From: Candidatus Daviesbacteria bacterium
GTDB lineage: Bacteria; Patescibacteria; Microgenomatia; Daviesbacterales; UBA10151
DNA length: 64,000 nt
Direction of reading: 5' to 3'
NCBI GenBank assembly: GCA_028687915.1
Contig: JAQTZF010000001.1
Coordinates: 558,001 to 622,000, forward strand
The notes beneath the pieces were generated by a model. The model ran no database searches and was not told the origin of the DNA. It worked only from the letters and a program-made list of their open reading frames with translations. Position 1 is the stretch's first letter. Each line of letters begins with the position of its first letter. Below, piece after piece: positions 58,023 to 64,000 of the stretch. Made by a program: the position numbers and the translations under genes.

Positions 58023-58253
58023 ATGGTAAAGCTTTTAGCAATTATCCTTGTAATGTTAGTTTTAGTGAGTGGAGCAGTGTATTACTCAAAGAACCAAAAC
58101 TCAGTGGCTCAAAATTCTGTAAACAAAATAAACACAAATACTGCTGTAGCAAGTGATGAAACACTTGACTCTGACTTATCTGCTTTAGATAGAGATTTAT
58201 TAGGTTTAGAACAATCAGATACAGTATTAACACAGGAGGTTAACGGTTTATGA
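58023..58253 (+). CDS. small membrane-anchored or secreted protein
   Basis: The 76-residue protein starts with a hydrophobic segment (KLLAIILVMLVLVSGAVYY), followed by an Asn/Ser-rich region and an acidic helix (DSDLSALDRDLLGLEQSD). It overlaps the next gene by ATGA and is probably cotranslated with it. No family is recognised. Confidence 0.55.
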   Translation: MVKLLAIILVMLVLVSGAVYYSKNQNSVAQNSVNKINTNTAVASDETLDSDLSALDRDLLGLEQSDTVLTQEVNGL

Positions 58254-58882
58254 AAAAAATATCCTTAGGTTTAATTCTTGTATTAATGCTTGTATTTACC
58301 TTATCTCCTGTTTTGGCTAAAGAAAAAGAAAATGAGGATAATGATAGAGAGAATGCAAGAGAAAAAGTACAGGAAATCAAAGAAAAGGTACAAAACTTCT
58401 TAGGGGGAAAACCTGAAAAAGTAGGTACTAAATCAGCAAGTTCGGCAGCATCTTTAAACAGCAAGAAAGAGGAGAATAAGAAAAGAGTTAGGAATTCTAT
58501 AACAGCCAGAGTAAATGCTTATACTAAATTAGCTAGTAGATCTGGTCAGCTTTTAGATAAATTACAAGTCAGAATTGATAGAGCTAAAGATGCCGGAAAA
58601 GATACTACAGATTCAGTTAATGCTATGAGAGATGCAAGGGCAAAATTAGCTGATGCACAATCTAAATTAACTTCCCTTAAAGCTTTGGTAGGTACAGATT
58701 TAGATAAAAATGGATTCAGGGAAGCACAAAAAACCCTTCAAGCAGTACACAAAGATTTAAATATTGTTAAACAAGATGCTTCTAAAATAATTAGAAATTT
58801 AAAATCTTTTAATTCAAATAAATCTTCCACCAAATCAGCAGAAGCCACTTCTTCCTCCTCTTCTGCTAAAGACAGAGATTAA
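58250..58882 (+). CDS. secreted helical protein, unknown
   Basis: The 210-residue protein has a signal peptide (KKISLGLILVLMLVFTLSPV, cleavage likely after LAKE-proximal Ala) and a highly charged helical mature part likely to form coiled coils (REKVQEIKEKVQNFL; DARAKLADAQSKLTSLKAL), ending in a Ser-rich tail. AGGAGGT at 58234-58240 gives a strong ribosome site. It resembles many unassigned exported proteins of Patescibacteria; function unknown. Confidence 0.6.
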   Translation: MKKISLGLILVLMLVFTLSPVLAKEKENEDNDRENAREKVQEIKEKVQNFLGGKPEKVGTKSASSAASLNSKKEENKKRVRNSITARVNAYTKLASRSGQLLDKLQVRIDRAKDAGKDTTDSVNAMRDARAKLADAQSKLTSLKALVGTDLDKNGFREAQKTLQAVHKDLNIVKQDASKIIRNLKSFNSNKSSTKSAEATSSSSSAKDRD

Positions 58883-58947
58883 CTTTCAAAGTAAAATTAC
58901 AACTTAAGCTTGCCTCCTTAGCTTTGCTGAGGTAAAATATACAAATT

Positions 58948-59019
58948 GGGCCGGTAGCTCAGTGGTAGAGCAGGAGACTTTTAATCTCTTGGTCGTGGGT
59001 TCGACCCCCACCCGGCTCA
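58948..59019 (+). tRNA. tRNA-Lys(TTT)
   Basis: The 72-nt cloverleaf has acceptor GGGCCGG/CCGGCTC, D-arm GCTC/GAGC, anticodon arm GGAGA CTTTTAA TCTCT and T-arm GTGGG TTCGACC CCCAC. The anticodon TTT reads lysine codons. CCA is not encoded. Two partial 3' copies lie downstream on the same strand. Confidence 0.95.
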
Positions 59020-59030
59020 CAACAAAAAGT

Positions 59031-59053
59031 GCGAGGTTTAGCCTCGCTTTTTT
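59031..59053 (+). terminator. intrinsic terminator after tRNA-Lys
   Basis: GCGAGG and CCTCGC form a 6-bp stem with a TTTAG loop, followed by six T. It is 12 bp after the tRNA and is the clearest intrinsic terminator in the window. Confidence 0.85.
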
Positions 59054-59104
59054 GTTTTATGGCGGTCTGGGAGAGAACTATGCGCTCCACACAGTGGTGA
59101 AGCA

Positions 59105-59154
59105 GGTTCGAAGACCGAAGGTCGCAAGCTTTGCTTACCCCCACCCGGCTCACA
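59105..59154 (+). repeat. 3' copy of tRNA-Lys interrupted in the T-loop
   Basis: GGTTCGA is followed by a 25-bp insert (59112-59136) made of two mini-hairpins (GACC-GAA-GGTC and GCAA-GCT-TTGC), then by 18 bases identical to tRNA-Lys 59004-59021. The split falls in the T-loop, at nearly the same point as the tRNA-Thr copy. Confidence 0.75.
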
Positions 59155-59223
59155 TTCGAAGACAAGGAGTTCGTAATCTCTTCGGTTAGTTTAAATGGAC
59201 AGCCTATTTTGGGTTCGAGTAAG

Positions 59224-59697
59224 TTAGGCCTTCTTAATTATTGAAGCATGGAAACCACCATCATCACCAAAATCTAAATTCAATATTTCTTCTTTTGGCC
59301 CCCATTTAGCTTCTACATGTTCATTGCTAAGCTTAACCTCTGGCTTTTCCCCCTTCACTTTGCATTTGTAACCTAAAGTCATTAATAAAACATTCCCCGC
59401 AGTTTGAGTTTTTTTAATTCCAGAGTCTGCAAATATTACTTCTACTTCATCGCCCTCCAAACCAGTTTCTTCTCTAAGCTCTCTTTTAATCGTTTCTGCA
59501 TGAGGTTTGGTTCCAATAACCAAATCATCAGCCTCCATACTTCCTCCTGGTAAATCCCATTTTCCCAGACGGCCTCCTGGACCACTCTCTGTCCGTCGTA
59601 TAGATAGAAAATTACCATCCTCATCTACCACCACAGCTTTCTGAAGTACTTTAGTATTTAACCAATCGACCCATTCTTTCTTTTCTGACTCAGTCAT
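59224..59697 (-). CDS. NUDIX hydrolase
   Basis: The 157-residue protein has the NUDIX fold: KAVVVDEDGNFLSIRR, the substrate-side KWDLPGGSME, and the metal-binding part IKRELREETGLEGDEVEV. The Nudix box holds about nine extra residues between the first glycine-glutamate part and RELREETG. Family members hydrolyse nucleoside diphosphates linked to other groups, such as oxidised nucleotides. The gene lies between two tRNA-Lys 3' copies. Confidence 0.88.
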   Translation of the reverse strand: MTESEKKEWVDWLNTKVLQKAVVVDEDGNFLSIRRTESGPGGRLGKWDLPGGSMEADDLVIGTKPHAETIKRELREETGLEGDEVEVIFADSGIKKTQTAGNVLLMTLGYKCKVKGEKPEVKLSNEHVEAKWGPKEEILNLDFGDDGGFHASIIKKA

Positions 59698-59780
59698 ATC
59701 TTAATTATACACTTATAACTCAAAATGATTTAATAATTCTTGCCAATTTTGATAAATTCTTAGTCTTCAAAAACATCTGC

Positions 59781-59808
59781 GTTCGAAATAACGCCACGTC
59801 GGCTCACA
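59781..59808 (+). repeat. degenerate second 3' copy of tRNA-Lys
   Basis: GTTCGAAATAACGCCACGTC followed by GGCTCACA aligns with the T-arm and acceptor end of tRNA-Lys (GTTCGA, CCAC, CGGCTCACA) with small insertions. It lies 84 bp beyond the NUDIX gene. The match is weaker than at 59137, so the relation is probable, not certain. Confidence 0.5.
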
Positions 59809-59875
59809 AACGAAAACTCCCGCGTTTGTAATTTAACTTACAGCTAAAAATTAAGATCTAACTTATTATCTACCT

Positions 59876-60322
59876 ATGGAAGATCAAAGTCTTTATGAAC
59901 GCCTGGGAGGAATATATGCAATTGCTGGAGTGGTAAGTCATTTTAGTGATGCTCTTTTACAAAACCCCAAGATTGTTAACTCAAGCCCTGAATTGAAAGA
60001 ATGGCATACAGAGAAATATAAGCAAAGACTTGATGGGCTTAAGTTTATGAGGACTTTATGGGTGGCTGATGTTACAGGAGGTCCTTTTAAATATACAGGA
60101 AAATCATTACATGATGCTCATTTTGATTTACATGTCCCACCAGAAGTGTTTGATGAAGTTTCCATGGAACTTGGTAAAGCCCTTGATTATTTTAATGTAC
60201 CTCAAAAAGAAAAAGATGAAGTACTAGCTGCCTTTAATGCTCAAAAACCAGATGTAACAGCAGGAGCTCGAGAACAGACAGAACCAAGTTCTGAAAGTTC
60301 TAAACCCTCCTATTTATCTTGA
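59876..60322 (+). CDS. group 1-like truncated haemoglobin
   Basis: The 148-residue protein matches the 2-on-2 haemoglobins: SLYERLGGIYAIAGVVSHFSDALLQNP at the N-terminus, then FMRTLWVADVTGGPFKYTG, and LHDAHFDLHVPPEVFDEV with the proximal histidine. These haem proteins bind oxygen or nitric oxide and often serve in NO detoxification. A haem protein is unusual in a presumably fermentative, reduced organism, and the haem would have to be scavenged. The last 20 residues form a Ser/Glu-rich tail. Confidence 0.88.
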   Translation: MEDQSLYERLGGIYAIAGVVSHFSDALLQNPKIVNSSPELKEWHTEKYKQRLDGLKFMRTLWVADVTGGPFKYTGKSLHDAHFDLHVPPEVFDEVSMELGKALDYFNVPQKEKDEVLAAFNAQKPDVTAGAREQTEPSSESSKPSYLS

Positions 60323-60467
60323 CAAATCAGCCTAATTGCTTTTAAATGAATCCAGCGTTTATTTTCGGAGATATTAACTCCTGTCCCATGTCTTGCCCTC
60401 ATGTTTGCCTATTTACTCCGTTTTTAAATTAATAACACCATATTCCTGCCGTGTGGTTAAACCATTG

Positions 60468-60478
60468 AAAGGAGGTGA
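60468..60478 (+). promoter_or_regulatory. perfect Shine-Dalgarno site of the TasA-like gene
   Basis: AAAGGAGGTGA is a full complement to the 16S rRNA tail, with GGAGG 8 nt before the ATG at 60484. It suggests very high translation of the surface protein. Confidence 0.85.
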
Positions 60479-60483
60479 AATAA

Positions 60484-61026
60484 ATGAAAAGAATTATATT
60501 TGCTGCTGTAGTAGCAACCGTTTCCCTTTCCTTAGTAGCTGTAACAACTTGGGCTGCCTGGACTTCGTCTGTCACAGTAAGCAATAACGTTATAACTACA
60601 GGTAGCGTTAACTTAAATGTATCCTTAAATGGCACAAATTACAGTAAAGCTGTATCTTCAAATACAACTATTTCCGGTTTAATGCCAGGAGGTAGCAATA
60701 TTGGTACAGTCTTTTATATTAGAAACGACAGCTCAGATGGAGTTAATTTTAACTTAGGAGCCGTTGGTACAGGTACTATTTCTGGAGACACACAGCCTGT
60801 GGATACAACTAGCTTACAAATAGCTGTTGTCACTCATGGTGCTACCCCAGTTGATGCCAATTACCATTCCTTATCTGAATGGTCAACTAATCAATCTTTG
60901 GGTACTTTGAATGCAGGCGCAAGCCAGCAATACGACGTATATGCCAGATTAAGCGGCACTGCTGCTGATGATTGGCAGGGAAGAACAGTAACTTTTGCTT
61001 TTACCGTTACCGGTACACAGCTATAA
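60484..61026 (+). CDS. TasA/camelysin-like secreted surface protein
   Basis: The 180-residue protein has a signal peptide (about residues 1-24) directly followed by WTSSVTVSNNVITTGSVNLNVS, as in substrates of SipW-type signal peptidases. The mature part is a beta-sandwich with GSNIGTVFYIRNDSSDG and a C-terminal TVTFAFTVTGTQL. TasA relatives form fibres or surface layers. The SipW-like peptidase is encoded next, supporting the call. A perfect 26-bp palindrome follows the gene. Confidence 0.75.
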   Translation: MKRIIFAAVVATVSLSLVAVTTWAAWTSSVTVSNNVITTGSVNLNVSLNGTNYSKAVSSNTTISGLMPGGSNIGTVFYIRNDSSDGVNFNLGAVGTGTISGDTQPVDTTSLQIAVVTHGATPVDANYHSLSEWSTNQSLGTLNAGASQQYDVYARLSGTAADDWQGRTVTFAFTVTGTQL

Positions 61027-61050
61027 AGACTTGTTTTTCCTGTCTTTTTG

Positions 61051-61076
61051 GGAGCCAAATGAATTCATTTGGCTCC
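61051..61076. repeat. 26-bp perfect palindrome between tasA-like and sipW-like genes
   Basis: GGAGCCAAATGAA is followed directly by its exact reverse complement, 11 bp before the peptidase ATG. It may stabilise the 3' end of the upstream transcript or attenuate the downstream one. No T-tract follows, although TTTTTG precedes it. Confidence 0.8.
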
Positions 61077-61086
61077 TTATAAAGTT

Positions 61087-61632
61087 ATGAAAAAGCCGGT
61101 CTTAATCATAAAAATTATAATTTTTTGTATTGTTGCCTTAATTGGGGTGCTTTTGGTGTTGGTTTTATTTCCCTCCAAAACCCCTTTAAAAGCATTTATT
61201 GTTTTATCCGGCAGTATGGAACCTAATATTTCTGCAGGATCCATGATTATTGTAGAGCATCAAGCACGGATTTTTTCTAATGGGGATATAATCACCTTTA
61301 TCCATCCAAATAATCCTACTGAGTATGTAACTCATAGAGTAATTGGTACAAAGGTAGAGGGAAATAGTTTAAGTTACCTTACCAAAGGAGACGCAAATGA
61401 TTCCCAGGATATGTGGTTAGTTCAAAAAGAATCTGTTTGGGGAAAAGTTAGTTTGGTTGTTCCTCTTCTTGGGTATTTAATCAATTTTTCTAAAACTAAG
61501 ATTGGTTTAGTGGTGATAGTCCTTTTACCATTATTGTTTATAGCTATTAGCGAAATTTTAGTAATTTTTAAAGAGGTAAAACAAATCAGAAGAACAAAAA
61601 GAAAGATACAGCGAATCAAATTAAATCTATGA
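61087..61632 (+). CDS. sipW: SipW/ER-type signal peptidase I
   Basis: The protein is 181 residues from the ATG at 61087; the frame reaches back to a TTG at 61069 inside a palindrome, which is less likely. The serine is in VLSGSMEPNISAGSMIIVEHQ and a catalytic histidine takes the place of lysine in VTHRVIGTKVEG, with TKGDANDSQD as the next box. This is the Ser-His type of archaea, ER and SipW. Membrane segments lie at each end. It should process the TasA-like and cohesin proteins beside it. Confidence 0.88.
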   Translation: MKKPVLIIKIIIFCIVALIGVLLVLVLFPSKTPLKAFIVLSGSMEPNISAGSMIIVEHQARIFSNGDIITFIHPNNPTEYVTHRVIGTKVEGNSLSYLTKGDANDSQDMWLVQKESVWGKVSLVVPLLGYLINFSKTKIGLVVIVLLPLLFIAISEILVIFKEVKQIRRTKRKIQRIKLNL

Positions 61633-62900
61633 AACACATATTTGCAGTTATTTCATTATTAATTGTTTTAGTCAGTTTAAAAACTATTTTACCAATTGAA
61701 GTTTCTAAAGCTTTGTTTACGAGTTCTGCAAGTGTTACAAATAATAATATTTCCACTGGTAGTTGGCCTACTCCAACCCCTGTTGCCATAAAATTACTGG
61801 TTAATCACCAAAACGTAAGCCAATTTAGTGCAATGCCTGATACTGTAATTACTCAAGCCTCAGCTTTAAAAATGATGTTCAGACATGCCTCAGTGGGATC
61901 AAATATTAATGATGGTTTAAATGCTCTCACTGCTCAAAACACCAAATACAACAGAACCAACTGGTCCTTTCAGGCCAGAGGTAATCCTGGCTGGCAGGCA
62001 AAGGTGGATGATTTTGATGTTCAGGTAGCCCTACAAGCAAGCACAATGGATGTTCTCTCACAAAAGTTTTGCTATATAGATCAGGGAGCTGACTGGAATT
62101 ATTACAGAACCCATATGGAAGCTTTAATGGCTGCCTATCCTACCAAAAAGTTTATCTGGTGGACCATGCCCATTATGACCTCAGGTGATCCCTCAAGAGA
62201 TGCTTTTAATAATAATTTAAGAACTTATGCAGCTACCCACAATATAATTCTTTTTGATCTGGCTGCTATTGAATCACATGATCCAGCAGGTAATGCTATT
62301 ACCTCAGGTGGTCTGGAAGCTATGTATCCTGCTTATTCTTCTGATGGAGGACATCTAACTGCTGCAGGATCACAAAGGGTAGCTCAGGCTTTTTGGGTGA
62401 TGATGGCAAGAATCTCAGGGTGGGATGGTGTAATTCCAACACCAACTCCAACCTCAACACCAACCCCAAATCCCTATGCTGCTAATACAAGGCTTGATCC
62501 AGCAAGCACAACTATTTCTGTAAACCAAAACTTTACTGTTAATTTGATGGTAACCAATGCTATAAACCTGGGAGGATTTGATTCTACAATATCTTTTAAT
62601 CCTGCTAATGTAGAATTTGTTAGTGCTTCTTTGGGTTCTTTATTAAATAGTACTGGTAGATATGCAAATCCATTAGGCCCAATAGTTAATAATACAAGTG
62701 GAACTGTAGGTTATGGTTCTTACTCTTTAGGTAGTACTCCAGCAGGACCAAATGGAGATGGGGTAGTTGCAAGCTTTACTTTTCGGGCAAAAGCTTCGGG
62801 TTCAAGTAATTTAAATCTCAGTGATATTCAAGTAAATGATATTTGGGGAAACTCTCAATTAAATGGTCAAATCACAGGAGGGACTGTTATAGTTCAATAA
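61629..62900 (+). CDS. secreted protein with SGNH-like and cohesin domains
   Basis: The 423-residue protein has a signal segment followed by LFTSSASVTNNNISTGSW, the same motif found in the TasA-like protein. An SGNH-like domain follows (about residues 60-265: FRHASVGSNINDGL and SSDGGHLTAAGSQRVA), then a Thr-Pro linker and a C-terminal cohesin-like domain (about 285-423: DPASTTISVNQNFTVNLMV, NLGGFDSTISFNPANVEFVS). Cohesins bind dockerins on partner proteins. It overlaps sipW by 4 bases. Confidence 0.75.
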   Translation: MKHIFAVISLLIVLVSLKTILPIEVSKALFTSSASVTNNNISTGSWPTPTPVAIKLLVNHQNVSQFSAMPDTVITQASALKMMFRHASVGSNINDGLNALTAQNTKYNRTNWSFQARGNPGWQAKVDDFDVQVALQASTMDVLSQKFCYIDQGADWNYYRTHMEALMAAYPTKKFIWWTMPIMTSGDPSRDAFNNNLRTYAATHNIILFDLAAIESHDPAGNAITSGGLEAMYPAYSSDGGHLTAAGSQRVAQAFWVMMARISGWDGVIPTPTPTSTPTPNPYAANTRLDPASTTISVNQNFTVNLMVTNAINLGGFDSTISFNPANVEFVSASLGSLLNSTGRYANPLGPIVNNTSGTVGYGSYSLGSTPAGPNGDGVVASFTFRAKASGSSNLNLSDIQVNDIWGNSQLNGQITGGTVIVQ

Positions 62901-62903
62901 TTT

Positions 62904-63551
62904 ATGCTTATTTTTAAGTTTTTAATAGCAGTTATATTAACTTTTAATTTCTTTACTTTATCGGGGTTGGTTAGGGCTGCTGATTTAGAAATTACCTGTT
63001 CTCAAAAGGAATGTTTAAAATCAACAGAACAGCCTTTGTTTAGTTCAAATGATGGTTTATGGTATCCAGGTAAATCTATTTCCAAAATTATTATCATAAA
63101 AAATGAAGGTCAGACTGAAAAGGAAGTAAACTTACAAAACAGTAAAAAATACCAAATGGGCAATTTGGAAAATGTTTTAAATGTAACTCTTACAAATAAC
63201 CAAAATAAAAATATTATTTGGAGGGGAAGTCTTAAAAATCTTAATGGTAAAAAATCAGTTTCCTTAGGAAAGATAAGGGCTAATGAAAGTTTAGAACTAA
63301 TAACTACTTTGGCAATGGCAGAATCAGCCCCTCTTGATTTTCAATCTCAAAAGGCAATCTTTGATTTGACTTTCAATTTTACTGCTGATCAAAGAGCCAG
63401 CCAAAATCGATCGCATGAGAAGGGAAATGTTTTAGGTGAATCAACAGTAGAATTAGGGGACCAGGGATTGGTTTTTAAGTTAATTCAGATCTTTCAGGAT
63501 CTTTTATCAAAGTTTTTTAATCTATTTGGTTTTTTAGGTAAAAGGAATTAA
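62904..63551 (+). CDS. exported protein of the SipW locus
   Basis: The 215-residue protein has a signal peptide (LIFKFLIAVILTFNFFTLSG), a beta-rich middle with SLGKIRANESLELITTLAM, like the CalY/TasA lineage of surface proteins, and a C-terminal hydrophobic segment (KLIQIFQDLLSKFFNLFGFLG) that may anchor it. It follows the cohesin gene by 3 bp and is probably in the same operon. The family call is tentative. Confidence 0.55.
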   Translation: MLIFKFLIAVILTFNFFTLSGLVRAADLEITCSQKECLKSTEQPLFSSNDGLWYPGKSISKIIIIKNEGQTEKEVNLQNSKKYQMGNLENVLNVTLTNNQNKNIIWRGSLKNLNGKKSVSLGKIRANESLELITTLAMAESAPLDFQSQKAIFDLTFNFTADQRASQNRSHEKGNVLGESTVELGDQGLVFKLIQIFQDLLSKFFNLFGFLGKRN

Positions 63552-63555
63552 ATTT

Positions 63556-64000
63556 ATGAGTTTAGAATCCGGTGTAATTAGAGGTAATACAGAACAAGTA
63601 TCAGAGAATAGTAAAAAGTGGAGGAGGATTGTTGATGATCCTTTAAACCAAATACTAAGAATTGCTGCTACAGGTGAACGGTGGGGAGCTGAAATCCTGG
63701 AAAATATAGAAAAGCGTTATCGTAGGACAGCACTAGCTCCTCTTGTAGTAGCTACATTAACAGTGGCTAGTATCACTGCGGCGGATGTATTACCGCGTAT
63801 CTTAAGCGCTGACTCAATATTTCCTCCTCCTGCTGCAGGAGATTCAACAAGGGTAAGAATAATAAATTATTATCGTTCTCCTATTGTAGCCACAACAAAT
63901 ATTACTAATGTGGTGGGGGTAAGTGGTTATTATACTAATACAGTTTCTGGATGCAGCTATGGTTATATGCGGGCAAAGTATGCTACGGGTTTACCAGAGC
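63556..64000 (+). CDS. partial gene, membrane-anchored protein cut by the window end
   Basis: A frame opens with ATG at 63556, five bases after the previous stop, and is still open at the window edge (148 codons). It encodes an N-terminal charged region, a hydrophobic stretch LAPLVVATLTVASITAADVL and then an extracytoplasmic-looking part (IINYYRSPIVATTNITNVVG). No family is recognised. It continues the SipW operon. Confidence 0.6.
   Translation, partial: MSLESGVIRGNTEQVSENSKKWRRIVDDPLNQILRIAATGERWGAEILENIEKRYRRTALAPLVVATLTVASITAADVLPRILSADSIFPPPAAGDSTRVRIINYYRSPIVATTNITNVVGVSGYYTNTVSGCSYGYMRAKYATGLPE

Noticed and set aside
59060..59104. Possible additional tRNA before the tRNA-Lys 3' copy
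   Set aside because: The stretch GGCGGTCTGGGAGAGAACTA and its sequel do not fold into D- and anticodon arms; only the T-arm and acceptor end match a tRNA.
58959..59189. Open frames on both strands over tRNA-Lys and its copy
   Set aside because: Both translate the tRNA and its 3' duplicate; neither has protein-like features or a ribosome site.
1..64000. Alternative genetic code with TGA as glycine
   Set aside because: TGA works as a normal stop at ftsW, murG, parB-adjacent and other genes, and conserved proteins show no in-frame TGA.

Overview
The window looks like a chromosomal segment of a Candidate Phyla Radiation (Patescibacteria) bacterium, most likely of the Microgenomates group. The evidence is low GC, very short intergenic gaps, a DUF4012-type surface protein, many small membrane-anchored proteins, tRNA genes without encoded CCA, and a reduced dcw cluster. 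TGA is used as an ordinary stop, so the Gracilibacteria code is excluded. The taxon assignment is inference from gene content; no rRNA is present.

Layout. 1-4900: end of a DUF4012 protein, an XRE regulator, an SGNH hydrolase, recO, glyS and a membrane protein. 4949-17612: a division and cell-wall (dcw) cluster, mraZ-ftsL-ftsI-murE-murB(truncated)-murF-mraY-ftsW-murG-ftsQ-ftsA-ftsZ, without rsmH, murC, murD or ddl. 17636-24383: GNAT, ileS, rodA, rplU, rpmA, parB, lepB and tRNA-Val. 24393-31734: two methyltransferases and a polysaccharide export and glycosyltransferase set. 31742-40610: surface proteins, a degenerate sensor kinase and a 1528-residue multidomain carbohydrate-active protein. 40700-43190: two tRNA loci (Gly, Asp), each carrying a GIY-YIG nuclease gene wedged between a partial tRNA copy and the complete tRNA. 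43258-57033: polX, lemA-htpX, obgE, gatCAB, dnaE, rplS, rnhB, yraN. 57010-60322: small genes, tRNA-Glu, tRNA-Lys and their partial copies, NUDIX and truncated haemoglobin genes. 60484-64000: a SipW/TasA-like secretion locus with a cohesin-domain protein.

The most unusual signal is around the tRNA genes. Five of the six have an adjacent partial second copy. Gly, Asp and Glu carry 5'-half copies upstream; Thr and Lys carry 3' copies, starting in the T-loop, downstream. At Gly and Asp the nuclease reading frame runs into the complete tRNA in the same register, and its TAG stop is tRNA nucleotides U8-A9-G10. This looks like a family of small tRNA-targeting mobile genes that leave an intact tRNA behind.

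Other regulatory structure includes three exact-period 44-bp repeats, each starting with TATAAT, before murE; leaders of ftsA and ftsZ containing hairpins and short ORFs that mimic the start of the gene; 10-bp-spaced putative MraZ boxes; and a general pattern in which a -10 box sits about 6 nt before the start codon, implying mostly leaderless mRNAs. Strong Shine-Dalgarno sites are seen mainly at operon-internal and secreted-protein genes.
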